This document shows, piece by piece, positions 35,468-46,999 of a DNA stretch of 64,000 bases. The notes beneath the pieces are model-generated. The model was not told the DNA's origin and ran no database searches. It was given only the letters and a program-made list of their open reading frames with translations. A program made the position numbers and the translations under genes. How positions within the stretch are numbered: the first letter of the stretch is position 1; every line of letters starts with the position of its first letter. Origin of the DNA: Catonia carolina (taxonomy: Eukaryota; Arthropoda; Insecta; Hemiptera; Achilidae). The DNA lies in the NCBI GenBank assembly GCA_035578175.1, contig JAQMRL010000002.1:131132171-131196170 (forward strand), read 5' to 3'.

Positions 35468-35690
35468 AATGAGGTCTCAGGGAGACAATTCCTGAGAGAG
35501 TAGTTTTATGGTTAATTTAAATGCCAAACATTAAAGTACACCGGTAACCACTGTCTAGTATTCATATCCGTATAAAAGTAACTACTTTTACTAGGATTTG
35601 AACTACGGTACTTTCGTCTTCAAAATCAGCTGTTAAACAGTTGACTCGTGGCGATGATTTCAACATTAGAACAACCCGGTGGGTTATATT
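35468..35690 (-). repeat. tRNA-derived SINE, family D, uninterrupted copy
   Basis: The head is at the right end on the minus strand (CACCGGGTTGTTCTAATG, then GTAGTTCAAATCCTAG as B-box region). The body is shared with 31915-32745: TAGTATTCATATCCGTATAA, CACCGGTAACCACTGTC, TTCCTGAGAGAGTAG. It gives the empty-site sequence for the insertion at 32014-32617. A short GATATACTGTTA-type tandem repeat follows at 35692-35724. Confidence 0.75.
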
Positions 35691-35726
35691 AGATATACTG
35701 TTAGATATACTGTCAGTTAGATATAA

Positions 35727-36115
35727 CTGTTGTTGTTTAGGTGATTAGCCGATAGGCTGATTTGAACCTCTAAAGGCTTTACTAACTAAAACGAGGAGTG
35801 AGTGGTTTCCCATGTCTTCCTCACTGAGTAGAAAAGTATGCTTATCAGCATGCAAGGCTTTCTGAAAAACATCTACTTTCCACCCTGGAAATGACACCTT
35901 CATTCACACAGGGTTTGGCTGTATAGTGAAATTCATTACTCTCAGAGAAGATAACTGTGACTAATGTCTTTTACACATCTACCTCTTCTGTTCATAAATG
36001 CTTTAGTCGCATAATTGGTTGCCCATGTGATGAGAAACACAACTATTTTTTCTAGCCTTGGAACTAGCAGATCGAGTGCAAATAATTTAATACTCCACCT
36101 TCCGCTACGGGGAAA
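35727..36115 (-). repeat. SINE1, near full-length, decayed
   Basis: On the minus strand it runs from CCCGTAGCGGAAGGTGGAG to AGCCTATCGGCT, AATCACCTAAACAACAACAG. Several indels break the internal frame (for example the GTGGTGAATGAAG block is shortened). No clear target-site duplication was found. Confidence 0.85.
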
Positions 36116-36119
36116 AATA

Positions 36120-37610
36120 CATTTAATACTAAATATATGTATGATTTACTAACAGGAAGATTGCAGAAAATGTTTTATCATCTAGATCTTAGAAAAGTTT
36201 TTCCAGTCAAGGTTCCTTACTCACAATGGACCATCCTTGGTCCGTAAAAACCGAAATACATCTCTACTAATCACCTAAAAGTACTACAAAAATTTCAACC
36301 ACAAAACATTTCAATCAGAAATTTCATACAGACCTTAGGCTTAGATACGTAATAACTTTAATTAAAATTATCAAAATTTAATTGATAATGATTTAATTGT
36401 TAAAGAAACTCAATAATTTTATTATTTTGTTATCGGAAGTAACATTAGGGATTAATGTTATTATTATCTGCATCTATAAATCATTCATGTCATTCGCCAT
36501 TATTCGTCGTGTACTATATATATTTTATTATACAGAAACTAATCAATAAAGTGAAAAATTATCTTAGTCATCTTTTCAAATGTCAATATTTTTCATAAAT
36601 TACTTAAAGTATTTGTAAAATTTGTAAATATTTTTGTTTTATTTTTACAGCAATAATATATTACTTAGGGTTATATATATATTTTATGGTTTAAGTACAG
36701 TTAAGAAGATAATTAAAAAAAAAAAAAATATTTGGAAATACATATAATAAAATATAACCACCAAATATTATTACTAAACTAGAATACACATTGATATGAA
36801 TTAATTTAAAGAAAGAATGTATAGCCTACCCAATGGTACGCTTCTTTTTATAGCTAAGAAGAAATTACAATCGTATACGTAAAATAACTTTATTTTCAAT
36901 GGTATTTACAGAAAAACATAATTATTTAATAATTACATCGATCAAATCTTATAAACAAATGAGAATGCTCTCCGATACGAACGAACTCAAGCCCATTTAA
37001 TTGAAACCCAATTTAATTTAATTTCATTTAAACCCATTTAATTGAAATTTACCAATCAGATTTACTGTGTATTGAATGAGATCATGTATTAGTTGATAAA
37101 AATTAACATACAACTTTACTGCAATAAATTAACGTATTGCGGTTAATAACTTGACAACTATATTTTTTAATAAAATATCGTAAAATAATTCCTACTATAT
37201 CTGTTTTCAAGTATATGTACTATATTGCCATGGTTCTCGCAGAGGACAAAGATCAGGTCTAAATTTATAGAAAATTAATTACCCCTATCAATAGCTACTA
37301 ATTTAAAGCTTAAAGATTATTTATGAAGTAATATGTAATAACGACAAGGATCCTGATAAATTCTAATATTCGTAAAAGACACGTTTGTTTGTTTATACCA
37401 GGTAATCTCAGAAAATATCCAACCGATTTTAAAAATTATTCAACTGTTTGAAAGCTTACAACTTCCTGAGTATTAGCCTACACAGTAATTATTAGTCTAA
37501 ATTATGATAAAAAGATTGTGATTGGTAAATGAAATAATTTTTTATTTTATTTCTTCAGTGTAAGGTCGTTTAGGAAAATTAGTTCTTTTATCTATCAGTA
37601 TCATACAATT
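36120..37610. other. AT-rich non-coding DNA
   Basis: No gene. At 36260-36320 the plus strand reads LKVLQKFQPQNISIRNFI, which faintly resembles the 'ILQ-FQSK-LR' segment of Jockey LINEs; I do not call it. The stretch 37383-37482 (GTTTGTTTATACCAGGTAAT, CCAACCGATTTTAAAAATT) looks like a dispersed repeat but has no second copy here. Confidence 0.35.
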
Positions 37611-37615
37611 TATTA

Positions 37616-37998
37616 ATCCCTTTACAGGTAGATGGAGTGTTAAATTACTAGCTTTTGATCTGCTAGTTCCAGGGCTACAAAAAATAGTTCTGTTTCTTAT
37701 CACATATTTAGCCAATTATATGATTGAAGCAATTAAGAAGAGAGGAGGTAGAGCAGTATACGAAACTAGTCAGAGTCATCTCCTCTGAGAGTAATGAATT
37801 TCATTGTGCAGCCAGACGCTGAGGCGAATGAAGTAAAGGTGTCATTTACGGAGTGGAAAGTAGATGATTTTCAGAGGGCCTAGAATGCTGATAAGCATAC
37901 TTTTCCACTTGGTGAGGAAGGCAAATCTAAACAACCTGCCTCCTTGTTGTACTTTGTAAAGCCTCTAGAGGATCAAACCAGCCTTTCGGCTGATGACC

Positions 37999-38059
<61 letters not shown>

Positions 38060-38075
38060 ACAACAGCAACAACAA
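37616..38075 (+). repeat. SINE1 with long (AAC)n tail
   Basis: Runs from TTTACAGGTAGATGGAGTG to AGCCTTTCGGCT, GATGACCTAAACAACAAC. The tail continues as about 20 AAC units, degenerating to CAACAGCAACAAC near 38060-38075. The internal frame is stopped by TAG in GGGCCTAGAATGC. This copy shows most clearly that AAC repeats are the 3' end of the element. Confidence 0.93.
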
Positions 38076-38079
38076 CACC

Positions 38080-39255
38080 ACCATTTAAATAAATTACTAT
38101 CAATATATTGTATCATGCAGACAGGTACGGTACAGTATTACCGTCAAACAATATCATATTATCCTTTACTCTTTTTTTAATTTTTGAAAATTATTACCGA
38201 ATAGATTTCCAAAAAAATAATCTCAATTCAAATTTTGGCATAGAAATATACGCAAATCTACCAAAAATCAAAGAGATCTTATCACTTTTAAGAAATAGAT
38301 TTTTTACCAATATCTTCTTGTAACACATACATATTCAGTTATTTCCTGGTCGTATTTTCCTTCTTTGGTGTTACCTTTCTAATGGTAACTCATACTAATG
38401 ACATTAATACTCCTGTTTTCAGAACTAATTGGTTTTTATTTGTACAGTCGTGATTTGGTTTTTAACTCGTAAAGTTGTGTGAAAATATAAAAGCTTTAAT
38501 TTAAGTTTTCCGTGAAGCGTAGCGAGCCGGGGGTTGTTAGTGAAACTGTAAAGAAATTATTGTTATAAACAGCTTCATAAAAATAATAATAATAGATAAG
38601 TCTCGTTGTAAGTTATATAAAACAGCAAAGACAGTAAGTAAAGTAATGTAAAAACAGCAGATGTGGTTATTAATAAATCCTAAAACGTTCTATAAAAAGA
38701 ATCGGTGCTTAAATTAGGGAAACTGTTGTTTGAATTTATACGTAAATAATAGCAATGTTTTAAAAAAACGCTTTTTTTAAATATAACATTAATATCCAGC
38801 AGAGTTATATTTATATTAGTTGCAAAGTTCTGTTTTTAATTTATCAGTAACAACAAAATCGTTCGGCGAGGTGTTAAAATAATTATTGCGTTTAAGAGAA
38901 GTAGTATAAGTAAACGTTTAAGAGAATGTATATTATAATACTATTAGTAATGAAATGTCTTTAAAATAGTTATTTTTTACATTTTAATTCCAGTCATTTT
39001 TAACAGTCGTCGACAATGAGAGTGTCACGGCTGTTGATCGAGACAACGTTTATATTTTTTTAAGTATCAATATGAATAGGGTTTTAACAACGAAAAACCA
39101 ACGAATGGCTGGGAATCGACGACTGCACGGCTAGACATTTGGCATAGATCCAGTGACAAAAACGGTCATTCCTCAACTTATCTATGTTTCGTTCAAAGAA
39201 TTCCAATATCTTTATATTAAAAAATAAATCAAACAACATATAATATAATAAATAT
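38080..39255. other. AT-rich non-coding DNA
   Basis: Nothing recognised. A less AT-biased patch at 39005-39170 (GTCGTCGACAATGAGAGTG...) has no match or open frame. Confidence 0.4.
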
Positions 39256-39263
39256 GCAGGTAT

Positions 39264-39880
39264 ACATAAAGTAAAACGGAATTATAATTCCAGGTGAATA
39301 CACAATTTATAGGCTGAATTAACAGGAAAATATTCGCAATAATAAATTAAAAACACAATAAAAATAAAAACTTGGTATCTCCAAATAGGTCAGCTAAAGT
39401 TTTTCAGATTTTTCGAACTATAATTTCATTAGGAACCCAGAAAACTTTCTTAAACACCACCACTTATGACAACTCTTCATGAAGTTCACAAATTGATCAT
39501 CTGTTGTAACTTAAATCCTTAAAAATTACATTATAAAAAATTTGATTTTATAGTTTTTCTTATCAGGGATTTTTAAGTAATAAAAATGGGTACCTGGGCA
39601 ATCTCCACGTGAACAGGTTCCATGTCATAAAATGCCTCACCCGACTAAGTAAAGTAGAATTACAATAATTCTAGGTGGATATAACTGTAGGCTGAATAAA
39701 TCGGGAAATATTTGCAATAGTATATTTATAAACAATAACAATATAAACCGCGAATCTACAAATGAGTTAACAAACAGCTGAAGATTTCCTGATTTTTCAA
39801 AACTGTAATTTTATCAATAAAACAGCACCACTTACTCTTCATGGTGGCTACAAATTAATTAGCTACGGTGCGGTAAATCT
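39264..39880. repeat. diverged direct duplication of ~235-bp block
   Basis: Block 39264-39510 and block 39651-39880 share, in order: GTAAAACGGAATTATAATTC / GTAGAATTACAATAATTC; TAGGCTGAATTAACAGGAAA / TAGGCTGAATAAATCGGGAA; TCAGATTTTTCGAACT / CTGATTTTTCAAAACT; ACACCACCACTTATGACA / AACAGCACCACTTACTCT; and CTTCATG followed by ACAAATT. The copies are 387 bp apart. The nature of the repeated unit is unknown. Confidence 0.65.
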
Positions 39881-39884
39881 TCAC

Positions 39885-40395
39885 AAAAAGTTACTAATTC
39901 TTTATTTCCTGCTTTAATAAGAAATTAAGAACCAATAAATTTGTGTGATAACAAAGCCGCACGTGAAGAGAATCATTTTAGAAAAAGGCTGTTCAGAATA
40001 CTTTTTAAATAATTTTGAAATCTAGGTAAAGGATGCCAAAACTAAGATTGAAAATTGAATTAGAAGAGTACGTAAATCAAATCACATTGCAAATCTTATA
40101 TTAAAAAAATATAATGGTTCTCGGCCAATAAGAATAATAAAATACAACAAAATATACAAAAATAATTTATTATCCAGTAAAAAATAAAATCAAGTATAAG
40201 CGTACTACAAGGACTCTCCTTGGTACGCAAAATACAAAACGATCACAACGACTTAAAATAGGTGTAATATACAAGGACTACAGACTCTATAAAAAAATTC
40301 GGGTCTTTGTGTTAGAAGCCCCGCACTCAGCGCGCCTATAAAAACTGCAAATTTTGTTCTTGTTGACGTATACATTTTGTGAAAATGTATTTTGC
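39885..40395. other. AT-rich non-coding DNA
   Basis: Nothing recognised. Confidence 0.4.
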
Positions 40396-40400
40396 TTCAC

Positions 40401-40568
40401 ACTTACATTATAGCTTCAAAAATGCATAATGCATATACTGTAAGCAATTAAAGATGTGAAACACTCTTAATTATCCTAATTAAAGATGTGAAACACTTAC
40501 ATTATCGCTTCGAAAATGCATAACGAACTAACTGTAAGCAATTAAAGATGTGAAACACTCTTAAAATT
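40401..40568. repeat. 94-bp tandem duplication
   Basis: Unit 1 (40401-40494) and unit 2 (40495-40568) share ACTTACATTATMGCTTCRAA, AATGCATAA and CTGTAAGCAATTAAAGATGT, GAAACACTCTTAA. The phrase AATTAAAGATGTGAAACACT occurs three times. Confidence 0.85.
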
Positions 40569-40569
40569 C

Positions 40570-41290
40570 AGGGTCTATACAAATAACACAAACTTCACAA
40601 AAGTTAGTAAATTCTTCTAAAATTTGAATATTTAATTTTAAAAAATGGCGGTATTCATCTAGTAAAACTAAGCACAATAGAAAATCTTTAGATAAAAAGT
40701 CTGTATTATCATACTTCCAAATTTTATAATATTAAAATTAAATATTTGAAATTTTCCTGATTGTTTCATTAACATGCAGTTATTTTTTGTAATTATTTTA
40801 TTTGGTTATATTCTACTCAGTAGGAATAATAGAAAGCAATGGGAAACAGTGTTCATTACAAAAGAGTGCGGGGCGTCTAACAGATAAGACACCAAAGTTC
40901 TATAAGAAATTTCACCGAAAGTTAACTGACTTAAAACTTTTTAGTTCGCTAAATACATACAGAACTTGGGCATATTACATCATAATTTTCTTTAATAAAT
41001 ATCATCTAAATACTCCATACATAAATATTTACGCAACAAAACCCTAATATGTTTATTATTTATTTCAGTAGTGGGTGATCTGCTTTTTCAAGTCATTCAT
41101 GTCATCTGTTCATCATCCTTCATTATCACACATGTTATATTTTATTACACAAAAACAAGTTAAGAAAAAGAAAAATATACCTATACCAGAAAAATTAAGT
41201 ATGAAAACCATAGTAGGCCTACATAAAATGAAAATTTAAAAGTATATTTATAACAAAACTCTATATCTGAAAATTCAAAGTTAAGACATT
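40570..41290. other. AT-rich non-coding DNA
   Basis: No gene. The 81-codon frame at 40802-41047 has no family features. TAGGCCTA lies at 41214. Confidence 0.4.
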
Positions 41291-41302
41291 ATAAAAGTGT
41301 AT

Positions 41303-41445
41303 AAAGGCTTTTCAGAGGGCCCGGCATGCTGATAAGCGTACTTTTCCACTCAGTGAGGAAGGCAACGGTAAACCACCTCACTCCTCGTTTTACTTAGTAA
41401 AACCTCTACAGGTTCAAACCAGCCTTTTGGCTGATGACCTAAAAC
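41303..41445 (+). repeat. SINE1, strongly 5'-truncated copy with target-site duplication
   Basis: Only the last ~140 bp of the family (from GGCTTTTCAGAGGGCCCGGC to GGCTGATGACCTAAAAC) lie between exact 10-bp repeats AAAAGTGTAT (41293-41302 and 41446-41455). A very short copy bounded by a perfect duplication shows that copies are made by target-primed reverse transcription starting at the 3' end. Confidence 0.95.
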
Positions 41446-41469
41446 AAAAGTGTATGCTATGTAGTTCTT

Positions 41470-41880
41470 CCAGAAGACTTTTATCTGAAAATGTTTACAA
41501 ACATCCACCTAAATAGAGAAGAAAAGAAAATTTTAGAAATGGAAACTGATTGTATAAATTAAGAAGTTGTGAAAAAATTTAACCAGAAAAATAAGATACA
41601 AATTTTATGGATGTATATCTATAAAATTGATAAAAAATGAATAAATTTTATACAAAATAGAATGACGAAAACAAATGAAAGAAAGGGAAAATATTAAGCA
41701 AAAATAATGAGTAGATTTCCAGATGTAAAGAAGAGAAACTATGAAAAAAATGAATGGAAGGCGAAAGAAAAATACAACAGATTAAAGGATAAAAAAGTTT
41801 TGGGAAAGAAAGAAATCTGAACTATACCTAGTGGGCAGAACACAAAAAATTAAGGCTAACTCATGCATTAATCCATGCTC
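41470..41880 (+). pseudogene. possible LINE tail relic
   Basis: A lysine-rich plus-strand stretch (for example NEWKAKEKYNRLKDKKVLGK) resembles the basic C-terminal tail of the LINE at 63200-63650. The match is loose and low-complexity. Confidence 0.2.
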
Positions 41881-42309
41881 AAAACAAAAATGTTAACATA
41901 TAATAGATACTAATATATATTTACTACGTATAACTTGTAAAGTTATATATAAACCAGTAAACTAATTTGTAATACAACAAATCAATGTCATTCATAAAAA
42001 AGCATAGTACTGATCAATTAAATTCTTAAGAAATTAATTTTACAGATTTTTACAAAAAAGTCTCATTAACACCGATTCTGGTATTACAGCTAATGATTTC
42101 ATTTAATAAAATCCGTATAAACGATCTGTAGTTAAATATAATAAAAAAATTATAAGTATAAAGAATAATTCATAAAGCGTGTTTTTTTGTGACGGTACAC
42201 AACAGGAAAATGTAGCTAACGGAAAATAAAATTTATAGGTTAAATAAATTTTTATTAGTTGAAAACTCTTTTTGGAGATATACTACACCAAAATACAGTA
42301 TTTAAGTTA

Positions 42310-42870
42310 CAACCATTTAGTCTACAAATTAAAACGTTATCAAATCAGTCTGGATATACACCAATAAATTGCCACAAGGTTTAAAAAATTGTGACAATTT
42401 AAGTCATTTTAAAAAAACTAAAACAATACTTGATTGATGAAATATTTTAGTGTGCACGAATTCCTTCCTAAATAGGTTTTGGTTGAAAAGTATTTAACTT
42501 CTAATTAAACAAATACTGTGTACTATTTGATACAAAGGGGTTAATGACAAGCCTACTGAGTTAAACAGTAGCAGAAACAAATTATTACTAAGTTATGAAT
42601 TTATCATTGTGTTTAACTTTTTAATTTTGTGTGATATTTGATACAAAGGGCTTCATGACAAGTCTACTGAAGTAAGCAGTAGCAGAAACAAATTTTTGGT
42701 GGTAAGTGATGAATTTTTCATTGTGCTGAACTTTTTGTTTATCAGTTATGGGGTACATCCTTATAACTGATCATATATAAAAAATATTCACCGATTTCAG
42801 TTGAAAATCCTCCGAGCTCTAAATAAGTTAGTACATGACAAACAACCAAATTCACAAAAATTTATTTATT
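42310..42870 (+). pseudogene. Jockey-like LINE relic interrupted by later sequence
   Basis: Near 42330 the plus strand reads VIKSVWIYTNKLP, equivalent to 'ILKPIWTYG'. Near 42780 it reads IKNIHRFQLKILRALNKLVH, equivalent to 'I-ILQRFQSKVLR'. In the intact relic at 23110 these motifs are about 75 bp apart; here they are about 430 bp apart. The extra DNA contains the tandem duplication at 42517-42738. The parts are short but in the right order and orientation. Confidence 0.5.
42517..42738. repeat. 111-bp tandem duplication
   Basis: Two units starting TGTGTACTATTTGATACAAA (42517) and TGTGTGATATTTGATACAAA (42628) continue with GACAAGYCTACTGA, AGCAGTAGCAGAAACAAAT / ACAGTAGCAGAAACAAAT, and TCATTGTGYTKAACTTTTT. 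They differ at roughly one base in six. Confidence 0.85.
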
Positions 42871-42874
42871 TTAA

Positions 42875-44370
42875 CAAGTTTTTTTGGGCCTTTTTTATTG
42901 AAAATTTAGTATTTATTCTTACAATATTATAACGATTTCTTAATATCATGTTAAAGGTTCCAAAACTTGAATTACTTGCTGGAACTTGCAGTCATCCCTA
43001 CAGTCTAATTGGCCGACAAGTCTAATTGGCCGATTACCCGGTATCGCCCTAGTGTATATGTTTTGTATGAGAGGGTTATCATGTAATTCAAATTAGTTGT
43101 GCATCGTCTTGTAAAGTAATTTGTTTTAACAGTTTAAAGAAAAAAATTCAAATTTTAGTGAAACATACAAAAAACGGCTTGAATCTCATGAAAATTGTAT
43201 GGTAATCAATTTAGGCCTATTGGATAACAGTGGTACAATAATAAAGCATCCAACAGATTTATTTGTCCAGTAATTAAATTTCTATCAATGATTTTCAAAA
43301 TTTAGCTTCATCATAATATTTTTAGCTAATAGATAGTAAACGGTGAGCAGTGTTTATCTTTTAATTAAAGGTAGGCTATACCGGTCTCCACTTTTTTTAA
43401 CAAATTATTTATTATTCTGTAATTCATACGCCTACTTTTAATTAATAATAACTGAATCACAGTACAAACTTATAAATTAATGATAGGAAATTGACAAAAA
43501 TAATAAACATTTAAAAAATTCATTTACTGATTAAATATTGATGATCATGGTTGACTTTAAAAAAATCTTATTATTATTTTGGTTTATTATTATCTTATTG
43601 TTATTTTGGTTTTTTAAAATCTTTGGTATGAATCTATTCTTCTTAATTAAATTATTTATTAATAATAACTTTAAAAATACATTTTTTGTGTTTCTTGTTA
43701 TCAAAACATTTTATAACAAAAAAATCACTGCATAACTATAACCCTACAGACTACCGTTGAAAAACATCTTTTCATGAGTGTTCTAAAATAATTATTCAAA
43801 AAAACTTATCAAAATGTAAAAGAATTAAGTAAATCACTCTTTAGTAATAAATCAGTTCAATATTATAAAAAAAAAACAAAAATAATACACAACAGGAAAT
43901 AGGGACTCATTTTATCTCAGATTCAGTACATACTTTAAAAACAAGATTGAACCGATAACCAATTTCCTAGAAGACATTTTAAGACCACCATAATTTTTTT
44001 AAACTATTTGACATTTTAATATAGTTACTACACTACACTACCGAATAATTATAAAACAACACTACTGTGTGACTTTCATATAGGCCTATGACAAATAATC
44101 TGTTTGCCTTCACCTTTCTTTTCATCAGATTAAGGCTATTGTTACATCAATTATAAAATATTGCAAGTATTTTGTATTTTTTCGTATTTCAAAAGGTTAG
44201 ATTTAAAGTCCAAAATATAAATGGATGGTTTTAAGTTTATTTTTTGTATAATTATGACTATGTGTAAAAAAATTAATTAAAAGATAATACCAATTTATTT
44301 TTACCTATAAAAAAATCATTTAATATATATTTCTTCTTAGGAATTAATTTTGTTAAAAACAACATAATTA
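42875..44370. other. AT-rich non-coding DNA
   Basis: No gene. A small direct repeat AGTCTAATTGGCCGA occurs twice at 43001-43034. TAGGCCTA is at 43212 and 44081. Confidence 0.4.
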
Positions 44371-44374
44371 ATTT

Positions 44375-46890
44375 ATTATGCACATAAGACTAATGATAAT
44401 AATATACGAAACACTTAAATATTTATACGATAATTTTTCACAAAAAATTACGACTAAAGCTTACGACACAAAATTTTTTGAAGTTAATTTTTATAAACCT
44501 CCTAATCAGACTATTAATTTTTCTTATATTTTGTCGTGTGCTTTCTAATAAAATACCTACCACAACACTCTGTAGGTAAAAAATAATAGAAAACAAATGA
44601 AAATAATCATCGAGGGCTGGATAAAAAATGAATTTTTTTTAACTATCTTAAGTTTTAAATTAAATAGCGAATTAAAAACATTAAAGTGAACTGAAATTTT
44701 AATTAAAATTACTAAAAATTAGACAAAGATTAATATTAAAATTGTTGTATTATATGTTAAACTTAGAATAGATACTATTAGTATTTTTTATGGTAATAAC
44801 AAATTATTGATAATAGTTTATCGAGTTGGAAGATTTTATTTTAGCTGAACTTGGTATAAAAGCTGTAGACCAAGCCATATTCTAGGAATAATTATTTATT
44901 ATAATAATTAGGTAAGAGATTGTAATAAAAAAAAAAAAATAGCTTAATATTATTTGAGTTTATTTGGTTGTCACCAGCGAATAAACATGCTAATGCAGGT
45001 AATAACCGAAACAAACATTTCATAAATTTGTAAAAAAATGAAAAATAAAATTTATTATTATTGTTACCCTAAACTGAAATACTTTTAGACCTATACCTAG
45101 ATTTTATACAGTAAAAATAATTTGAGAACATAAATTGAGATATCTATATAACAGAATAATTCGTATTGCAATAAAAAACCAATCTTAACATAAAAGCAGA
45201 TTAACATTCCAAAATTTACTCAAGAACTTAGGAAGAATGATTACAATAACTTTTAGAAGTATCTTATTTCAAATAATTTTGAAGGCATTTTTTTAAAAAA
45301 TCTAGAACTACACCATCCGTTCGGATTTATAGATAATTCTATGATTTTTATATTGGTACGCACACAAGATTAATGAAGATAACATAAGAAACAATGAGAT
45401 ATTTTCAATAAAATAACAAAGAATTATAAAGTTTAGGAGACGAGATTTATCGAAGTTGTTTTTTATAAATCTAGTCCTAATCACACTTTCATATTATTAT
45501 CAATTATTAATAGAATAAAACAACATTAAACCGTTGAAAAAATGTCCGAGATTCATTATTAGGCCTAATTGTAATTTTATTTACAAAATTTCTGTGATTA
45601 CTCGATATAAAATAAAGCTTAGTTATTTCATAAAATAAAATTAGTAAAAGAATCTGCAAGATTGTTTAAAAATATAAATTATATTATTTAAACGAATTAT
45701 GAGTCAAATTAGGCTTATAATAATTTATTGATACAAAAGAAAAGAGTAAACAACACAATGACATAATCATTTCAGTAAATTATGTTATTAATTTTCATTA
45801 TGAAGCGAATCGGTAGTTTAATTTAAATTGAATAATTTTGAACGATTAGTTTCCTAAAAAAATTATACAAGTAATTTTTTTATAAAAAAATACTTAAAAC
45901 ATTTTTGGCGGGAATGTAAATGGATTTACAATGACTAAAATAACCTGATTGTGTTAACAAATAACCTTATTAAATGATAAGGTTAACAGAATAATCGGAA
46001 GAAATTATAAGCCTATCGTAAGGATTTACTGATCATTATTAATTATACTGCATTTTCTAAAATAAATTTAGTATTTCTTAAAAATACAATAAAATAAATA
46101 TCCGAATTTTATATTATCTAACCAATTTTTAAATTAATGGAATTAGAAAATTATCAGTAGAGGTAACTTATGTAAACGCATAGTACGGAATTTTCTTCGT
46201 AAATTATTATTTAGTTAGTTGTTATTTTAAATATGGATAATGTGTGGATTGTAACTGAATTTAAACAAAATTTTAATCTAAAAATAATAGGTAGAATAAA
46301 ATATAAACATTTATTATAATCCTAACTGCTTATAAAATATCACCGTAAAGAATGCTTAAACTTGTTAAGAAAAAAGCAATGTAGGCTTATTTCAAAAAGA
46401 ATTTAAAGATTTTTTTAATTACATATATTATTTCATAAAATTATTTTGACAAAATATATTAAGAAATTTTAGCGGTTTCATTATTGATAGCTGTATAGAT
46501 CGTGTGACAGAACCACGTGCAAGAATGTTACATGTCCGAGATTCATTACCAATTGTAATTTATTTTATTGATAAAATTTCTGTGAATTACCCGATATAAA
46601 ATAATTTTCACATATATAAAAACTTTTTTATTTATTATTTCGATTATTTATATAAAATAGCACTTACATTTTATGTTTGGAAATTAATATTATGTTTTTT
46701 GTTCGAAAATATCTCCTACATTAGCGAATACAAAAAAAAAATTATTTAATACAGTAAATTTAAAAATATTAAAACAAAATTCTACAAGATTGTTTAAAAA
46801 TATAAAATTATATTATCTAAACGAATTATGTGTCAAATTAGGCTAATAATTAATTTATACAAGAGCAAAGAGTAAACAACACAATGTAAC
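44375..46890. repeat. diverged kilobase-scale duplications
   Basis: Block A 45540-45775 and block B 46530-46885 share TGTCCGAGATTCATTA, CAATTGTAATTT / TAATTGTAATTTT, AAATTTCTGTGA, CGATATAAAATAA, CAAGATTGTTTAAAAATATA, AAACGAATTATG, GTCAAATTAGGCT and AAAGAGTAAACAACACAATG. They lie about 1 kb apart and block B has about 120 bp more in its middle. A further, weaker match relates 44380-44540 to 45355-45500 (GCACATAAGACTAATGATAA / GCACACAAGATTAATGAAGA). This may be an old array of ~1-kb units. Confidence 0.6.
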
Positions 46891-46995
46891 CGCCTGCGGG
46901 TGTTAAAAAAGATGTGAAGGCCGCGGATGAACCCGAACGGCTCTTTGATTTTTTACACAATTTGAACGCCGATAAAACGTGTTTTACAGCATGGA
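46885..46995. other. small GC-rich island with open frames on both strands
   Basis: About 110 bp of much higher GC than the neighbours, starting exactly where duplication block B ends. The plus strand reads KKDVKAADEPERLFDFLHNL, NADKTCFTAWKIL. The minus strand reads VKHVLSAFKLCKKSKSRSGS. No clear splice sites border it. It may be a fragment of a captured gene or transposon, and I cannot identify it. Confidence 0.3.
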
Positions 46996-46999
46996 AAAT

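Noticed and set aside
36260..36320. Jockey-like LQKFQ motif
   Set aside because: Only one short motif without neighbours in order.
37383..37482. Dispersed repeat resembling a widespread invertebrate sequence (GTAATCTCAGAAA...CCAACCGATTTTAAAAATT)
   Set aside because: Recognised only from memory, with no second copy in the window; the family cannot be named.
37998..38075. Poly-asparagine/glutamine protein from the AAC repeats
   Set aside because: The repeat is the SINE1 tail, not coding sequence.
40401..40568. CRISPR-like array (AATTAAAGATGTGAAACACT three times)
   Set aside because: Eukaryotic context, only three copies with repeated spacers; it is a simple tandem duplication.
43538..43735. 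65-codon frame very rich in F, I and L resembling a membrane protein
   Set aside because: TTT/TTA/ATT codons in AT-rich DNA give false membrane segments; no copy or homologue recognised.
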